DNA of 20,865 nucleotides from Candidatus Desantisbacteria bacterium CG1_02_49_89 (lineage in GTDB: Bacteria > Desantisbacteria > UBA1551). The stretch covers positions 1 to 20,865 of the forward strand of contig MNUP01000066.1 in NCBI GenBank assembly GCA_001871075.1, read 5' to 3'. The translations under genes and the position numbers were made by a program. Within the stretch, counting starts at the first letter, position 1. Each line of letters begins with the position of its first letter. This document shows, piece after piece, positions 13,815 through 20,642 of this stretch. The notes below the pieces were generated by a model that was not told the DNA's origin, ran no database searches, and saw nothing but the letters and a program-made list of their open reading frames with translations.

Positions 13815-14657
13815 ATGATTTACGGAGTGCAGCTCGGAGCGGTGACGGTCGGAAGGGACCTTCGGCAGGGCATGGCAGACTGTGAATACTGGAGGAAGGA
13901 AGCGGGCCTGGAAGCGGTGGAGATAGATTTTTCCCATCCCGCGCTTTTTTCCGACGGGTTAAAGGCAAGGGTGCTCATATCTGAAGTTGACGGAGCCCTG
14001 GAAAAGGAGATCATCGCATTCGGCAGGAATTACAGGATAAAAGGGGGACACCTGCTGTGGACTTCAATGGGAATAAGGCTTGTTTCCGCGGATGAGCGCG
14101 TGCGCGCGGCTTCTTTTAAGACCATTGAAGACAGCCTTAAGAAAGCATCTGAGCTCAGGCTGGATTACGCGACCCTGCACGCCGAAGGATGCACCGAAGA
14201 TTTTAAGGGCATACTTGCAAGGCTGTCAAAAACAGCAGAAGGATGCAAGGTAGCGCTGGTTGTTGAAAATATGGGCGGGGACGAAGAATGGCTTGCGAAG
14301 ACAGTAAGGGAAATAAACAGCCCGCGTCTGAGTATGACCCTGGACGTCGGCCATTTCTATAATTTCCACATATCCAAAAGTAATAAAACCGCGGGCGAGC
14401 TGACCCCGCTGCTTGCCGGTTTCATAAAGACCTGTAAAGGCGTTCTTGGCAACGTGCACATGCACGATCACTCAGGCCAGACAAAAACCCATCCCGTGGA
14501 CCACCTGCCCATCGGAAAAGGCGTCCTGGATTTCAGGCCGCTGATCAGCGCTCTGGGAGCCATCGGTTATAGCAATTCAGTAAATCTTGAATACGGTTCG
14601 GCGGACAGGCGCGATATCGTCGAGAGCGTGAAGATCCTCCGCTCCGCTGAAAAATAG
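13815..14657 (+). CDS. Sugar phosphate isomerase/epimerase-like TIM barrel (AP_endonuc_2 fold)
   Basis: The 280-aa protein fits the xylose isomerase-like TIM barrel family (PF01261). The four expected metal ligands are visible: Glu151 in VVENMG, Asp177 in LDVGHF (with His180), the His cluster HMHDH (215-219) and Glu259 in VNLEYG. Family members isomerise or epimerise sugars or cyclitols in the cytoplasm; the substrate is not predictable. The Shine-Dalgarno AAGGAG (13801-13806) is 8 nt before the ATG and merges with the end of the upstream repeat. Its position fits conversion of sugars released by the rhamnosidase and the GH140-like enzyme. Confidence 0.88.
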   Translation: MIYGVQLGAVTVGRDLRQGMADCEYWRKEAGLEAVEIDFSHPALFSDGLKARVLISEVDGALEKEIIAFGRNYRIKGGHLLWTSMGIRLVSADERVRAASFKTIEDSLKKASELRLDYATLHAEGCTEDFKGILARLSKTAEGCKVALVVENMGGDEEWLAKTVREINSPRLSMTLDVGHFYNFHISKSNKTAGELTPLLAGFIKTCKGVLGNVHMHDHSGQTKTHPVDHLPIGKGVLDFRPLISALGAIGYSNSVNLEYGSADRRDIVESVKILRSAEK

Positions 14658-14691
14658 CTCAAAGCTCAAAACTAAAATTTCCACGCTTTTG

Positions 14692-14729
14692 ATTCATAAT
14701 TCATAATTCATAACTCATAATTCATAATT
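14692..14729. repeat. Heptamer tandem array, unit ATTCATA
   Basis: Five units (attcata, attcata, attcata, actcata, attcata) plus att. It lies 35 nt after the isomerase stop and 24 nt before the next Shine-Dalgarno. Confidence 0.92.
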
Positions 14730-14763
14730 GAAGTTAAACCAGATACTTGTTACAGGAGAAAAG

Positions 14764-16227
14764 ATGCGGATCGTTTATTTCGACCTGGACTGCTTAAGGC
14801 CTGACCATTTAAGCCAGTACGGGTACCTCAGGAACACTTCGCCCAGCCTGGACAGGATCACCGGGGACGCGGTTATTTTCAACCGCTGCTATACCAGCAA
14901 TTCTCCCTGCGCCCCGTCCAGGGCGGCTCTTTTTTCCGGAAGGTTCGGAATAAACAACGGGGTTATCGGCCACCACGGCTATGGCGAGAAGTTCAATTAT
15001 CCGGGGGACAGCTTCTGGCACGATCCTTCAAAGCCGATGCTTATGCGCTGGCTGCGCCTGCGCGGCGTTAAGACCGTGAGCTTCTCAAGTTTCGCGGATA
15101 GGCACACTGCCTGGTGGTTCTGTTCCGGGTGGAGCGAGCTGCACACGTTCACGAACAAGCAGGGCCAGGAAACAGCGGACGAGGTGAACAGGGCGGTCCT
15201 TCCATGGTTGAAGGTCCACGCGAAAGACGACAATTACTTCCTGCACGTCCACTACTGGGATATCCACTCGCATTACCGGCTGGATGAGAAGCAGTACCGG
15301 AAATTCGCTGATAAGCCTGCTCCTGACTGGCCTGATGAAAAAGCGATCAAAGATAATACGGGCATTTACGGCCCGCGCACAGCCCTTGACCTGTATACCG
15401 GGTACCCGGACGAAGACAGGGCGCCTGTTAAGGGAATGCCTGATAAAATTACAAACAGGGAAGAATTCAAAATGCTCATAGACGGTTATGACGCGGCGAT
15501 AAATTTTGTTGACAGGCATATCGGCGAACTCCTGGATGTTTTTGAAAGCCAGGGAGTTCTCGAAGACACTGTTTTTATAGTAAGCAGCGACCACGGGGAC
15601 TGCTTCGGGGAGATGGGCCAGTACATGGACCACTGGGTAGGCGCGGAACCGATACACAATATTCCGCTTATGATCCGCATTCCGGGCGTGACGAAGAAAA
15701 GCAAGTGCGCGGAATATGTTTACAACCTTGACCTGGCGCCGACACTGTGCGACCTTTACGATTTTCCGGTCCCCGGGAAATGGGACGGCAGATCCTTTAT
15801 TGACGCCATAAAGGGAAAACCGTTTGCCGGAAGGGAAACGCTTGTGTGGGACCACGGGCACGGAAGCCTTATGCGCTGCGCCCGCACGAAAAAATGGCTT
15901 TTCACGAAAATACTGCACCCGGGTTTCTACCCGTTTGAAGAACCGTATATGCTCCACGATATGGAAAACGACGTTCATCAGACACAGAATGTCGCAGATA
16001 AAAATCCACAGATCGTAAAAGAAATGCAGGAAATAATTGCGGACTGGCATGAAGAGCAGATGAATAAACACGGACCGCACGATGACAACCTGCAGCAGAT
16101 GGTCCCTGTCGGGTTTTTAAAATGGTATTCGCTGCGCAGGATGATTGACAGGCTGAAAAAGACCGGCAGGGCTGACCAGGTTGAAGGGCTTGTCAAAAGG
16201 CTTCAGAAATATCATAAGGACCTGTAA
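14764..16227 (+). CDS. Sulfatase, Cys-type (second)
   Basis: At 487 aa, it begins RIVYFDLDCLRPDHLSQYGY (a DxDxxRxD-type metal loop) and has the formylglycine motif SPCAPSRAALFSGRFG with Cys49, Pro51 and Arg53. The C-terminal metal loop is SSDHGDCFGEMG. It belongs to a different branch from the sulfatase at 10200, judging by its N-terminus and the long middle insertion around residues 150-240. There is no signal peptide, so it is likely cytoplasmic. The in-frame ATG at 14728 lies by the heptamer array; 14764 is preferred because AGGAG sits 5 nt before it and the beta strand starts at once. It needs a maturase not found here. Confidence 0.93.
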   Translation: MRIVYFDLDCLRPDHLSQYGYLRNTSPSLDRITGDAVIFNRCYTSNSPCAPSRAALFSGRFGINNGVIGHHGYGEKFNYPGDSFWHDPSKPMLMRWLRLRGVKTVSFSSFADRHTAWWFCSGWSELHTFTNKQGQETADEVNRAVLPWLKVHAKDDNYFLHVHYWDIHSHYRLDEKQYRKFADKPAPDWPDEKAIKDNTGIYGPRTALDLYTGYPDEDRAPVKGMPDKITNREEFKMLIDGYDAAINFVDRHIGELLDVFESQGVLEDTVFIVSSDHGDCFGEMGQYMDHWVGAEPIHNIPLMIRIPGVTKKSKCAEYVYNLDLAPTLCDLYDFPVPGKWDGRSFIDAIKGKPFAGRETLVWDHGHGSLMRCARTKKWLFTKILHPGFYPFEEPYMLHDMENDVHQTQNVADKNPQIVKEMQEIIADWHEEQMNKHGPHDDNLQQMVPVGFLKWYSLRRMIDRLKKTGRADQVEGLVKRLQKYHKDL

Positions 16228-16228
16228 A

Positions 16229-16403
16229 TTGTAATTGCGAGCGTGGTGTGTCATTGCGAGAAGTGAAACGACGAAGCAATCTCGTTTTTGTAGCGGGGTT
16301 GCTTCGCCGTTACGCTCTCCCCTGTAATTCCGATTAAACCGGAATTTAATACAGGGGCCTTCGAGTCAGAGCTGGGTTGATGACTCTACGGTCGCAATGA
16401 CAA
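16229..16403. repeat. TGTCATTGCGA-family composite element, expanded right half
   Basis: A partial left end (attgcgag, 16233-16240) precedes a full left end TGTCATTGCGAG (16249-16260) and GAAGCAATCTCG. The right half has GGTTGCTTCG and ends TCGCAATGACAA (16392-16403), but between them are two added hairpins: CCCCTGTAATTCCG with CGGAATTTAATACAGGGG, and GAGTCA with TGACTC. The end merges with the AAGGAG of the esterase gene. Confidence 0.85.
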
Positions 16404-16415
16404 GGAGATGATGAA

Positions 16416-17231
16416 ATGGCTGAAATAGGCGCAGGAATAACCTGGATGAGAGATGTTGTTTACGGCACGGGCAGTAACCGGGAGCTCAGGATGCACGTGT
16501 TGATGCCGAAAAATCTCACTGGCAAGCCGCTGCCGGCGGTTATCTGGATCCACGGAGGCGGGTGGGAGGCAGGGAATAAGGAAGACGGGTTATACAGGAG
16601 CGCGCTTCTTTGCGATAAGGGCTATATCTGTGCGAGCATTGAGTACAGGTTCAGCCAGGAAGCGATTTTCCCCGCGCAGATAGAAGACTGCAAATGCGCC
16701 GTAAGGTTTCTACGCGCAAAAGCAAAGGAATACGGTATCAATCCTGACCGCATTGGGGTCTGGGGCGCTTCCGCGGGCGGTCATCTTGTTGCGCTTTTAG
16801 GAACGTCAGGCGGGATTAAGGAATTAGAGGGAAACGGCGGCAGTCAGCAGGCATCAAGCAGTGTGCAGGCGGTATGCGACTGGTGCGGGCCGACTGATTT
16901 TTTAAACTGGAAGGAGATACCCGAAGCGAACAAACCGGCCATCGAAGCGGTTATCACTAAGCTTTTCGGCGCAGCTGCAGAGCAGAAGAGGGAGCTTGCG
17001 GTTTTGGCCAATCCCATAACCCATATAAAGAAAAATGCGCCGCCGTTCCTGATAATACACGGGGACTTAGACGATCTGGTTCCCCTGAACCACAGCATAA
17101 TGCTTGACGAAGCGCTGAAAAAAGCGGGCGGCAGGTCTGAGCTGATGGTAATGAAGGGATGCGGACACGGGTTTAACGAGGCTGAGATATTTCCGAAAAT
17201 ATTCGGCTTCTTTGACAGAAACCTGAAATAA
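16416..17231 (+). CDS. Alpha/beta hydrolase, HSL/BD-FAE-type esterase
   Basis: The 271-aa protein has the oxyanion motif HGGGW (46-50), nucleophile elbow GASAGG (Ser119), acid in HGDLDDLVP (Asp219) and catalytic His251 in GCGHGF, a complete triad. The family hydrolyses short acyl esters, often deacetylating sugars, which suits a glycan locus. There is no signal peptide. AAGGAG (16402-16407) is 8 nt before the ATG and is contiguous with the upstream repeat. Other ATGs at 16408 and 16411 are out of frame. An octamer array starts at the base after the stop codon. The precise ester is unknown. Confidence 0.93.
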   Translation: MAEIGAGITWMRDVVYGTGSNRELRMHVLMPKNLTGKPLPAVIWIHGGGWEAGNKEDGLYRSALLCDKGYICASIEYRFSQEAIFPAQIEDCKCAVRFLRAKAKEYGINPDRIGVWGASAGGHLVALLGTSGGIKELEGNGGSQQASSSVQAVCDWCGPTDFLNWKEIPEANKPAIEAVITKLFGAAAEQKRELAVLANPITHIKKNAPPFLIIHGDLDDLVPLNHSIMLDEALKKAGGRSELMVMKGCGHGFNEAEIFPKIFGFFDRNLK

Positions 17232-17423
17232 AGTCTGGGAGTCGAGGGGTCTGGGGGTCTGGGAGTCTGGGAGTCGAGGAGTCTTGGGGTCTGGGAGTCG
17301 AGGAGTCTTGGGGTCTAGGAGTCTAGGGGTCAAGGCTTTTAACTCCAAGACTCCAGATCCCGACATAAAGTCGGGATGACTCCCAGACTCTAAGACTCAA
17401 TATTTTTCAACGCGAGCCGACTC
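17232..17423. repeat. Octamer island, copy 2 (13 RGTCNNGG units with inverted arm)
   Basis: Thirteen uninterrupted octamers (17232-17335) start at the base after the esterase stop: units such as agtctggg, agtcgagg, ggtctggg, agtcttgg, ending ggtcaagg. Then cttttaact leads to an inverted arm with CCAAGACT, CCCAGACT and CTAAGACT around a central hairpin ATCCCGAC...GTCGGGAT. It ends with the same 23-nt tail as copy 1 (17401-17423), 6 nt before AGGAGG. This is the intact form against which the interrupted copy at 20544-20865 can be compared. Confidence 0.93.
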
Positions 17424-17440
17424 CTAAACAGGAGGTTGCA

Positions 17441-18814
17441 GTGAATATTATTGTGATCGTAACCGATAGCATGAGGGCGGATTATGTTGGTTACCTGGGC
17501 GGAAAGACGAAAACGCCGAACATAGACAAATTCGCGAAGGAAGGGACGGCTTTTGAAAAGGCGTTCTCCGAAAGCCTTCCGACCATGCCCACGCGCACAA
17601 CCTGGTGGACAGGCAAGACCAATTTCCCGTTCAGGGGATGGCAGCAGTTCGACCACTGGGATTACCTGCTCGCGGAGGTTTTATACAGCCGCGGGTATAC
17701 TTCCGCGCTGATCAGCGATACTTACCACATGCACAAGCCGGTTTATAACTGCGGCAGGGGATTCGACACGGTTGTGTGGGTGCGGGGCCAGGAATATGAT
17801 CCCTGGATAGTTGACCCCAAATTAAAGGTGGATATAAGAAAATTATACCGTTTGCGAGGCGATGCGTCAGACGCGACGTGGAGGTCTCACGCCGAGCAGT
17901 ACATACGCAACATTTCGGTCAGGAAAAAGGAAGAGGACTATCAGATACCAAAGGTAATGAAAGAAGCGATGCTTTGGCTTGATCGTATAACTCAAAAGCA
18001 GAAGGATAACCTGTTTTTATGGGTGGACTGCTTTGACCCGCACGAGCCCTGGGACCCGCCTGAGCCGTTCTGGAGCATGTATGACCCGGGTTATAAAGGT
18101 CTGAACATCATTGACCCGGTGCCCGGACCTGTGAAAGGATATATGACCGAAGAAGAAGTGAATCATACCAAAGCTTTATATGCGGGGGAAGTGAGCTTCG
18201 TGGACAAGTGGGTCGGGATCTTCCTGGACCACGCGCGCAAACTCGGTCTTTTTGAGAACAGCGTTATAATGCACACCACTGACCACGGTGAGCCATTCGG
18301 CGAGCACGGGATAATACGAAAGGCAGCTCCGTGGAATTATACCGAGTTGGTGCATATCCCCTGGGTTATATATCATCCGGAAATCGGGAAAGGTAAGAGG
18401 ATAGGATCAATAGTCCAGACAACAGATCTGATGCCTACGGTCCTGGACGCGCTCAAGATCCCGGCAACGCTTGAACTTCCTTTCCTCGCTCCGGCAAAAA
18501 CAGGCACGTTCCCGCAGGATGAGGTAATGGGGAAGAAAATAATCTCGATGGACGGAAAAAGCCTGCTTCCCCTTTTGAAAGGCGAAGTGCCTAAGATCAG
18601 GGATTTCGCGCTGATAGGTCACGCTTTCCAGTCCCACACAATAAGGGGAGATGATTGGAGCTATCACCTTTACATTGACAAAAGCAAGCCTTCTGAACTG
18701 TTTGACCTGAAACAGGACTGGTGGGAGCAGAAGAACGTGATTGATAACAACAAGGCGCTTGCGAATGACCTTGAAAAGACGATGGAGAACGCGATCGCCT
18801 CGCTTAGTAAATAA
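17441..18814 (+). CDS. Sulfatase-fold (alkaline phosphatase superfamily) protein with Thr at the formylglycine position
   Basis: The 457-aa protein has the sulfatase fold: NIIVIVTDSMRADYVGYLG at the N-terminus and the metal loop TTDHGEPFGEHG. At the active-site motif it reads PTMPTRTTWWTGK, so Thr48 replaces the Cys or Ser of C/SxPxR while Pro50 and Arg52 are kept. Formylglycine cannot be made from Thr by known maturases. Thr is the nucleophile in relatives such as nucleotide pyrophosphatases and LtaS/EptA-type phosphotransferases, so a phosphoester or phosphonate substrate is possible. It starts at GTG, supported by a perfect AGGAGG 5 nt upstream. There is no signal peptide. The octamer island lies before it and an octamer array begins at its stop. 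Confidence 0.88.
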   Translation: MNIIVIVTDSMRADYVGYLGGKTKTPNIDKFAKEGTAFEKAFSESLPTMPTRTTWWTGKTNFPFRGWQQFDHWDYLLAEVLYSRGYTSALISDTYHMHKPVYNCGRGFDTVVWVRGQEYDPWIVDPKLKVDIRKLYRLRGDASDATWRSHAEQYIRNISVRKKEEDYQIPKVMKEAMLWLDRITQKQKDNLFLWVDCFDPHEPWDPPEPFWSMYDPGYKGLNIIDPVPGPVKGYMTEEEVNHTKALYAGEVSFVDKWVGIFLDHARKLGLFENSVIMHTTDHGEPFGEHGIIRKAAPWNYTELVHIPWVIYHPEIGKGKRIGSIVQTTDLMPTVLDALKIPATLELPFLAPAKTGTFPQDEVMGKKIISMDGKSLLPLLKGEVPKIRDFALIGHAFQSHTIRGDDWSYHLYIDKSKPSELFDLKQDWWEQKNVIDNNKALANDLEKTMENAIASLSK

Positions 18815-18846
18815 AGTATCAGAGTATCAAAGTATCAGAGTGTCAG
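18815..18846. repeat. Octamer tandem array, unit AGTRTCAR, starting at a stop codon
   Basis: Four 8-bp units (agtatcag, agtatcaa, agtatcag, agtgtcag) begin at the base directly after the TAA stop of the preceding gene. Confidence 0.92.
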
Positions 18847-18870
18847 AGCAATAACAAGGAATATTATTGT

Positions 18871-18966
18871 CCCGAAGGTCCCAAGGGGATCCCTTTGGGA
18901 GATCCCTTCGGGGTAACTCAGGGCTTCAGCCCTGATAGGATAAGCAAGGCTGAAGCCTTGCGTTAC
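18871..18966. repeat. Two palindromic elements before the orphan secreted-protein gene
   Basis: First, CCCGAAGG (18871-18878) pairs with CCTTCGGG (18905-18912), enclosing TCCCAAGGGG/TCCCTTTGGGA. Second, GTAACTCAGGGCTTCAGCC (18913-18931) is inverted with GGCTGAAGCCTTGCGTTAC (18948-18966) at 17 of 19 positions, and each arm itself folds (CAGGGCTTCAGCCCTG and GCAAGGCTGAAGCCTTGC). The second kind is a common intergenic repeat in many bacteria. Confidence 0.85.
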
Positions 18967-18997
18967 TCATGACTAATAAAGTCAGGGAAGAAGTCTA

Positions 18998-20101
18998 ATG
19001 AAGAAAAATCTATCAGCGATTTTATTTATATTCCTTCTGGCAGGAGTCAGTGCTATGGCGCAAGGCGCGGCGGTATCAAAAATTGAACCCAGGGTGTGGA
19101 TGTGCAAGGGGAATTTCGCGGAGCTTGCGGCTGTGGACCAGAGGACCTGGAGGTTCGTGCAGGCTTACTGCAAGGTGATCAAGGTCTATATAGACGAAAT
19201 ACCAAAGGTCAGGATCGAGGACCTGCGCAAATTCGCGGAGTTGTGCGCGGCAAACAGGATAGAGGTCGCGGTGGAATGCGCGGGGTTGTGCGATTGGCGC
19301 TCAAGCGCCGGCAAAAATACCGCCAAGCTCTCTTTTCAGGATGAATTTGCGAAAGTGAAGAGGTATATAAAGCCCGTTGAGGAAGGCGGAGCAGGCGGGA
19401 AAATAAAATACCTGGACATGGACCACCCGATAACAAGACTGATATACCAGACGGTTAACGGCAGGGAAACGAAGGCGGATTTTCACACGCTTGGATCCGC
19501 TTCTGACCAGCTTGTAGAAGTGATGAAGCTGTGGCGCGACAAGATACCGGATATAGAGTTCTGTTTCCTGACAAATTTCCCGAATTACGGGTGGGCGGAT
19601 TATCCCGCGTACCATGCCTGGGATTTTACCGGAGAGGGAGAAAAGGGCTATTACGACGCGAAGGCTGAGCTGGAAACCGTTATTAAAAAGACAGCCGCGG
19701 CAGGCATCCCGCTGAAAGGGATCACGGTTGACAACCCCTACGACTACGCCACAGGCCAGCATTTCTCGAACCAGCCTTCCGTAACAACCGGGGTTGACTG
19801 GGTCCAGCGCCTGCGCGATTTGCAGGATTTCTGCAAACAGAACAAGCTTGAGTTCGGGCTTATTTTCAATTCCGAAAGGGCGGGCAGCGAAGGTTCAGGT
19901 TCGGATGAACTCTATTTCAAGGAAACGCTGGATTTTGTAGATCTCTACTGTTCAACCGGCAGTATTCCGGACTACTATATAATCCAGAGCTGGTATAAGC
20001 ACCCGTCAGCATACGTTCCGGAGACAGAGCCGTACACAATGACCAACCTTGTGATGGAAGTTATACTAAAGCTGCGGCCGGACGTTAAGGTCTTCAAATG
20101 A
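18998..20101 (+). CDS. Secreted protein of unknown family, possible TIM-barrel glycosidase-like
   Basis: The 367-aa protein has a Sec signal peptide (MKKNLSAILFIFLLAGVSAMAQG, cleavage near residue 21). The rest alternates predicted strands and helices in a TIM-barrel-like rhythm: CKVIKVYIDEIP, NRIEVAVECAGL, GKIKYLDMDHP, PDIEFCFLTNFPNYGW, IPLKGITVDNPYDY and KLEFGLIFNSERAG. Acidic residues sit at strand ends (DMD, VDNP, SERAG), as in glycosidases, but I cannot assign a family. It is the only exported protein in the plus-strand run. A weak AGGGAAG lies about 8 nt before the ATG. No downstream partner is close other than the repeat-embedded four-helix gene. Confidence 0.75.
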   Translation: MKKNLSAILFIFLLAGVSAMAQGAAVSKIEPRVWMCKGNFAELAAVDQRTWRFVQAYCKVIKVYIDEIPKVRIEDLRKFAELCAANRIEVAVECAGLCDWRSSAGKNTAKLSFQDEFAKVKRYIKPVEEGGAGGKIKYLDMDHPITRLIYQTVNGRETKADFHTLGSASDQLVEVMKLWRDKIPDIEFCFLTNFPNYGWADYPAYHAWDFTGEGEKGYYDAKAELETVIKKTAAAGIPLKGITVDNPYDYATGQHFSNQPSVTTGVDWVQRLRDLQDFCKQNKLEFGLIFNSERAGSEGSGSDELYFKETLDFVDLYCSTGSIPDYYIIQSWYKHPSAYVPETEPYTMTNLVMEVILKLRPDVKVFK

Positions 20102-20106
20102 CAGTT

Positions 20107-20131
20107 ATCCCGACAAAATAACTGTCGGGAT
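20107..20131. terminator. Hairpin after the secreted-protein gene (terminator-like or repeat core)
   Basis: ATCCCGACA-AAATAAC-TGTCGGGAT is a 9-bp perfect stem, 5 nt after the stop. No T-run follows, so termination is doubtful. It resembles the central CCCGAC...GTCGGG hairpin of the octamer islands and leads directly into octamers. Confidence 0.4.
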
Positions 20132-20170
20132 CTGGAGTCTAGGGGTCTGGGAGTCTGGGAGTCGAGGAGT
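20128..20170 (+). repeat. Octamer array upstream of the four-helix-bundle gene
   Basis: Units ggatctgg, agtctagg, ggtctggg, agtctggg and agtcgagg run to 20167, followed by a partial unit agt and then aactg before the ATG. It is the same RGTCNNGG family as 17232-17335. Confidence 0.9.
20165..20169 (+). promoter_or_regulatory. Shine-Dalgarno formed by the octamer repeat
   Basis: AGGAG spans the junction of the unit agtcgagg and the next agt, 6 nt before the ATG at 20176. The same agtcgagg-agt junction occurs at other places in the arrays where no gene follows. Confidence 0.75.
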
Positions 20171-20175
20171 AACTG

Positions 20176-20541
20176 ATGGGAAAAATAGAAAGATTTGAGG
20201 ACATGCAGGCCTGGCAGAAGGCAAGAGAGCTGAACAAAGAAATAAATAAAATCATAAAGAAGCCATTGTTCTTTAAGGACTTCTTTTTACGTGACCAGAT
20301 ACGCAGGGCTTCGGGTTCTATAATGACCAATATTGCGGAAGGTTTCGGAAGGAGAACAGATAAAGAGATGTCTAATTTCCTTAACATGGCGCACGGTTCA
20401 GCCGCTGAGGTGCACTGCCATCTTTATGCCGCGCTGGATATGGAATATATAACCAGGGAAGAATTTAGAGATTTATATGAAAAGGTCGAGACGGTTTCAA
20501 GGATGATCCAGAGTTTTATGAACTATTTGAATAAGAACTAA
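20176..20541 (+). CDS. Four-helix-bundle protein (S23 / 23S rRNA-intervening-sequence family)
   Basis: The 121-aa protein matches the four-helix-bundle family PF05635: FEDMQAWQKARELNKEIN at the N-terminus, LRDQIRRASGSIMTNIAEG (helix 2 hallmark), FGRRTDKEMSNFLNMAHGS and a helix with EVHCHLYAALDMEYI. The length is usual. Family members include proteins encoded in 23S rRNA intervening sequences and relatives of the diversity-generating-retroelement accessory protein Avd; most have no known function. The gene is flanked on both sides by RGTCNNGG octamers (20128-20167 and 20544-20631), and its Shine-Dalgarno comes from the upstream array. No rRNA gene or reverse transcriptase is in the window. It looks like a passenger of the repeat. 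Confidence 0.93.
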   Translation: MGKIERFEDMQAWQKARELNKEINKIIKKPLFFKDFFLRDQIRRASGSIMTNIAEGFGRRTDKEMSNFLNMAHGSAAEVHCHLYAALDMEYITREEFRDLYEKVETVSRMIQSFMNYLNKN

Positions 20542-20642
20542 AGGGTCTGGGAGTCTAAGGGTCTAGGAGTCTTGGGGTCTGGGAGTCTAAGGGTCTAGGA
20601 GTCTTGGGGTCTAGGAGTCTAGGGGTCAAGGCTTTTAACTCC

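Noticed and set aside
13384-13968. 194-codon minus-strand ORF
   Set aside because: It runs across repeats and antisense to the GIY-YIG gene; much of its product is translated repeat.
15085-16080. 331-codon minus-strand ORF
   Set aside because: It is antisense to the well-supported sulfatase at 14764-16227, has no recognisable motif and no ribosome binding site; long antisense frames are expected from the codon bias here.
17232-17335. CRISPR array
   Set aside because: The units are 8 bp, contiguous and degenerate, with no spacers and no cas genes nearby.
20176-20541. Diversity-generating retroelement or rRNA intervening sequence because of the four-helix-bundle gene
   Set aside because: No reverse transcriptase, template/variable repeat pair or rRNA sequence is present in the window.
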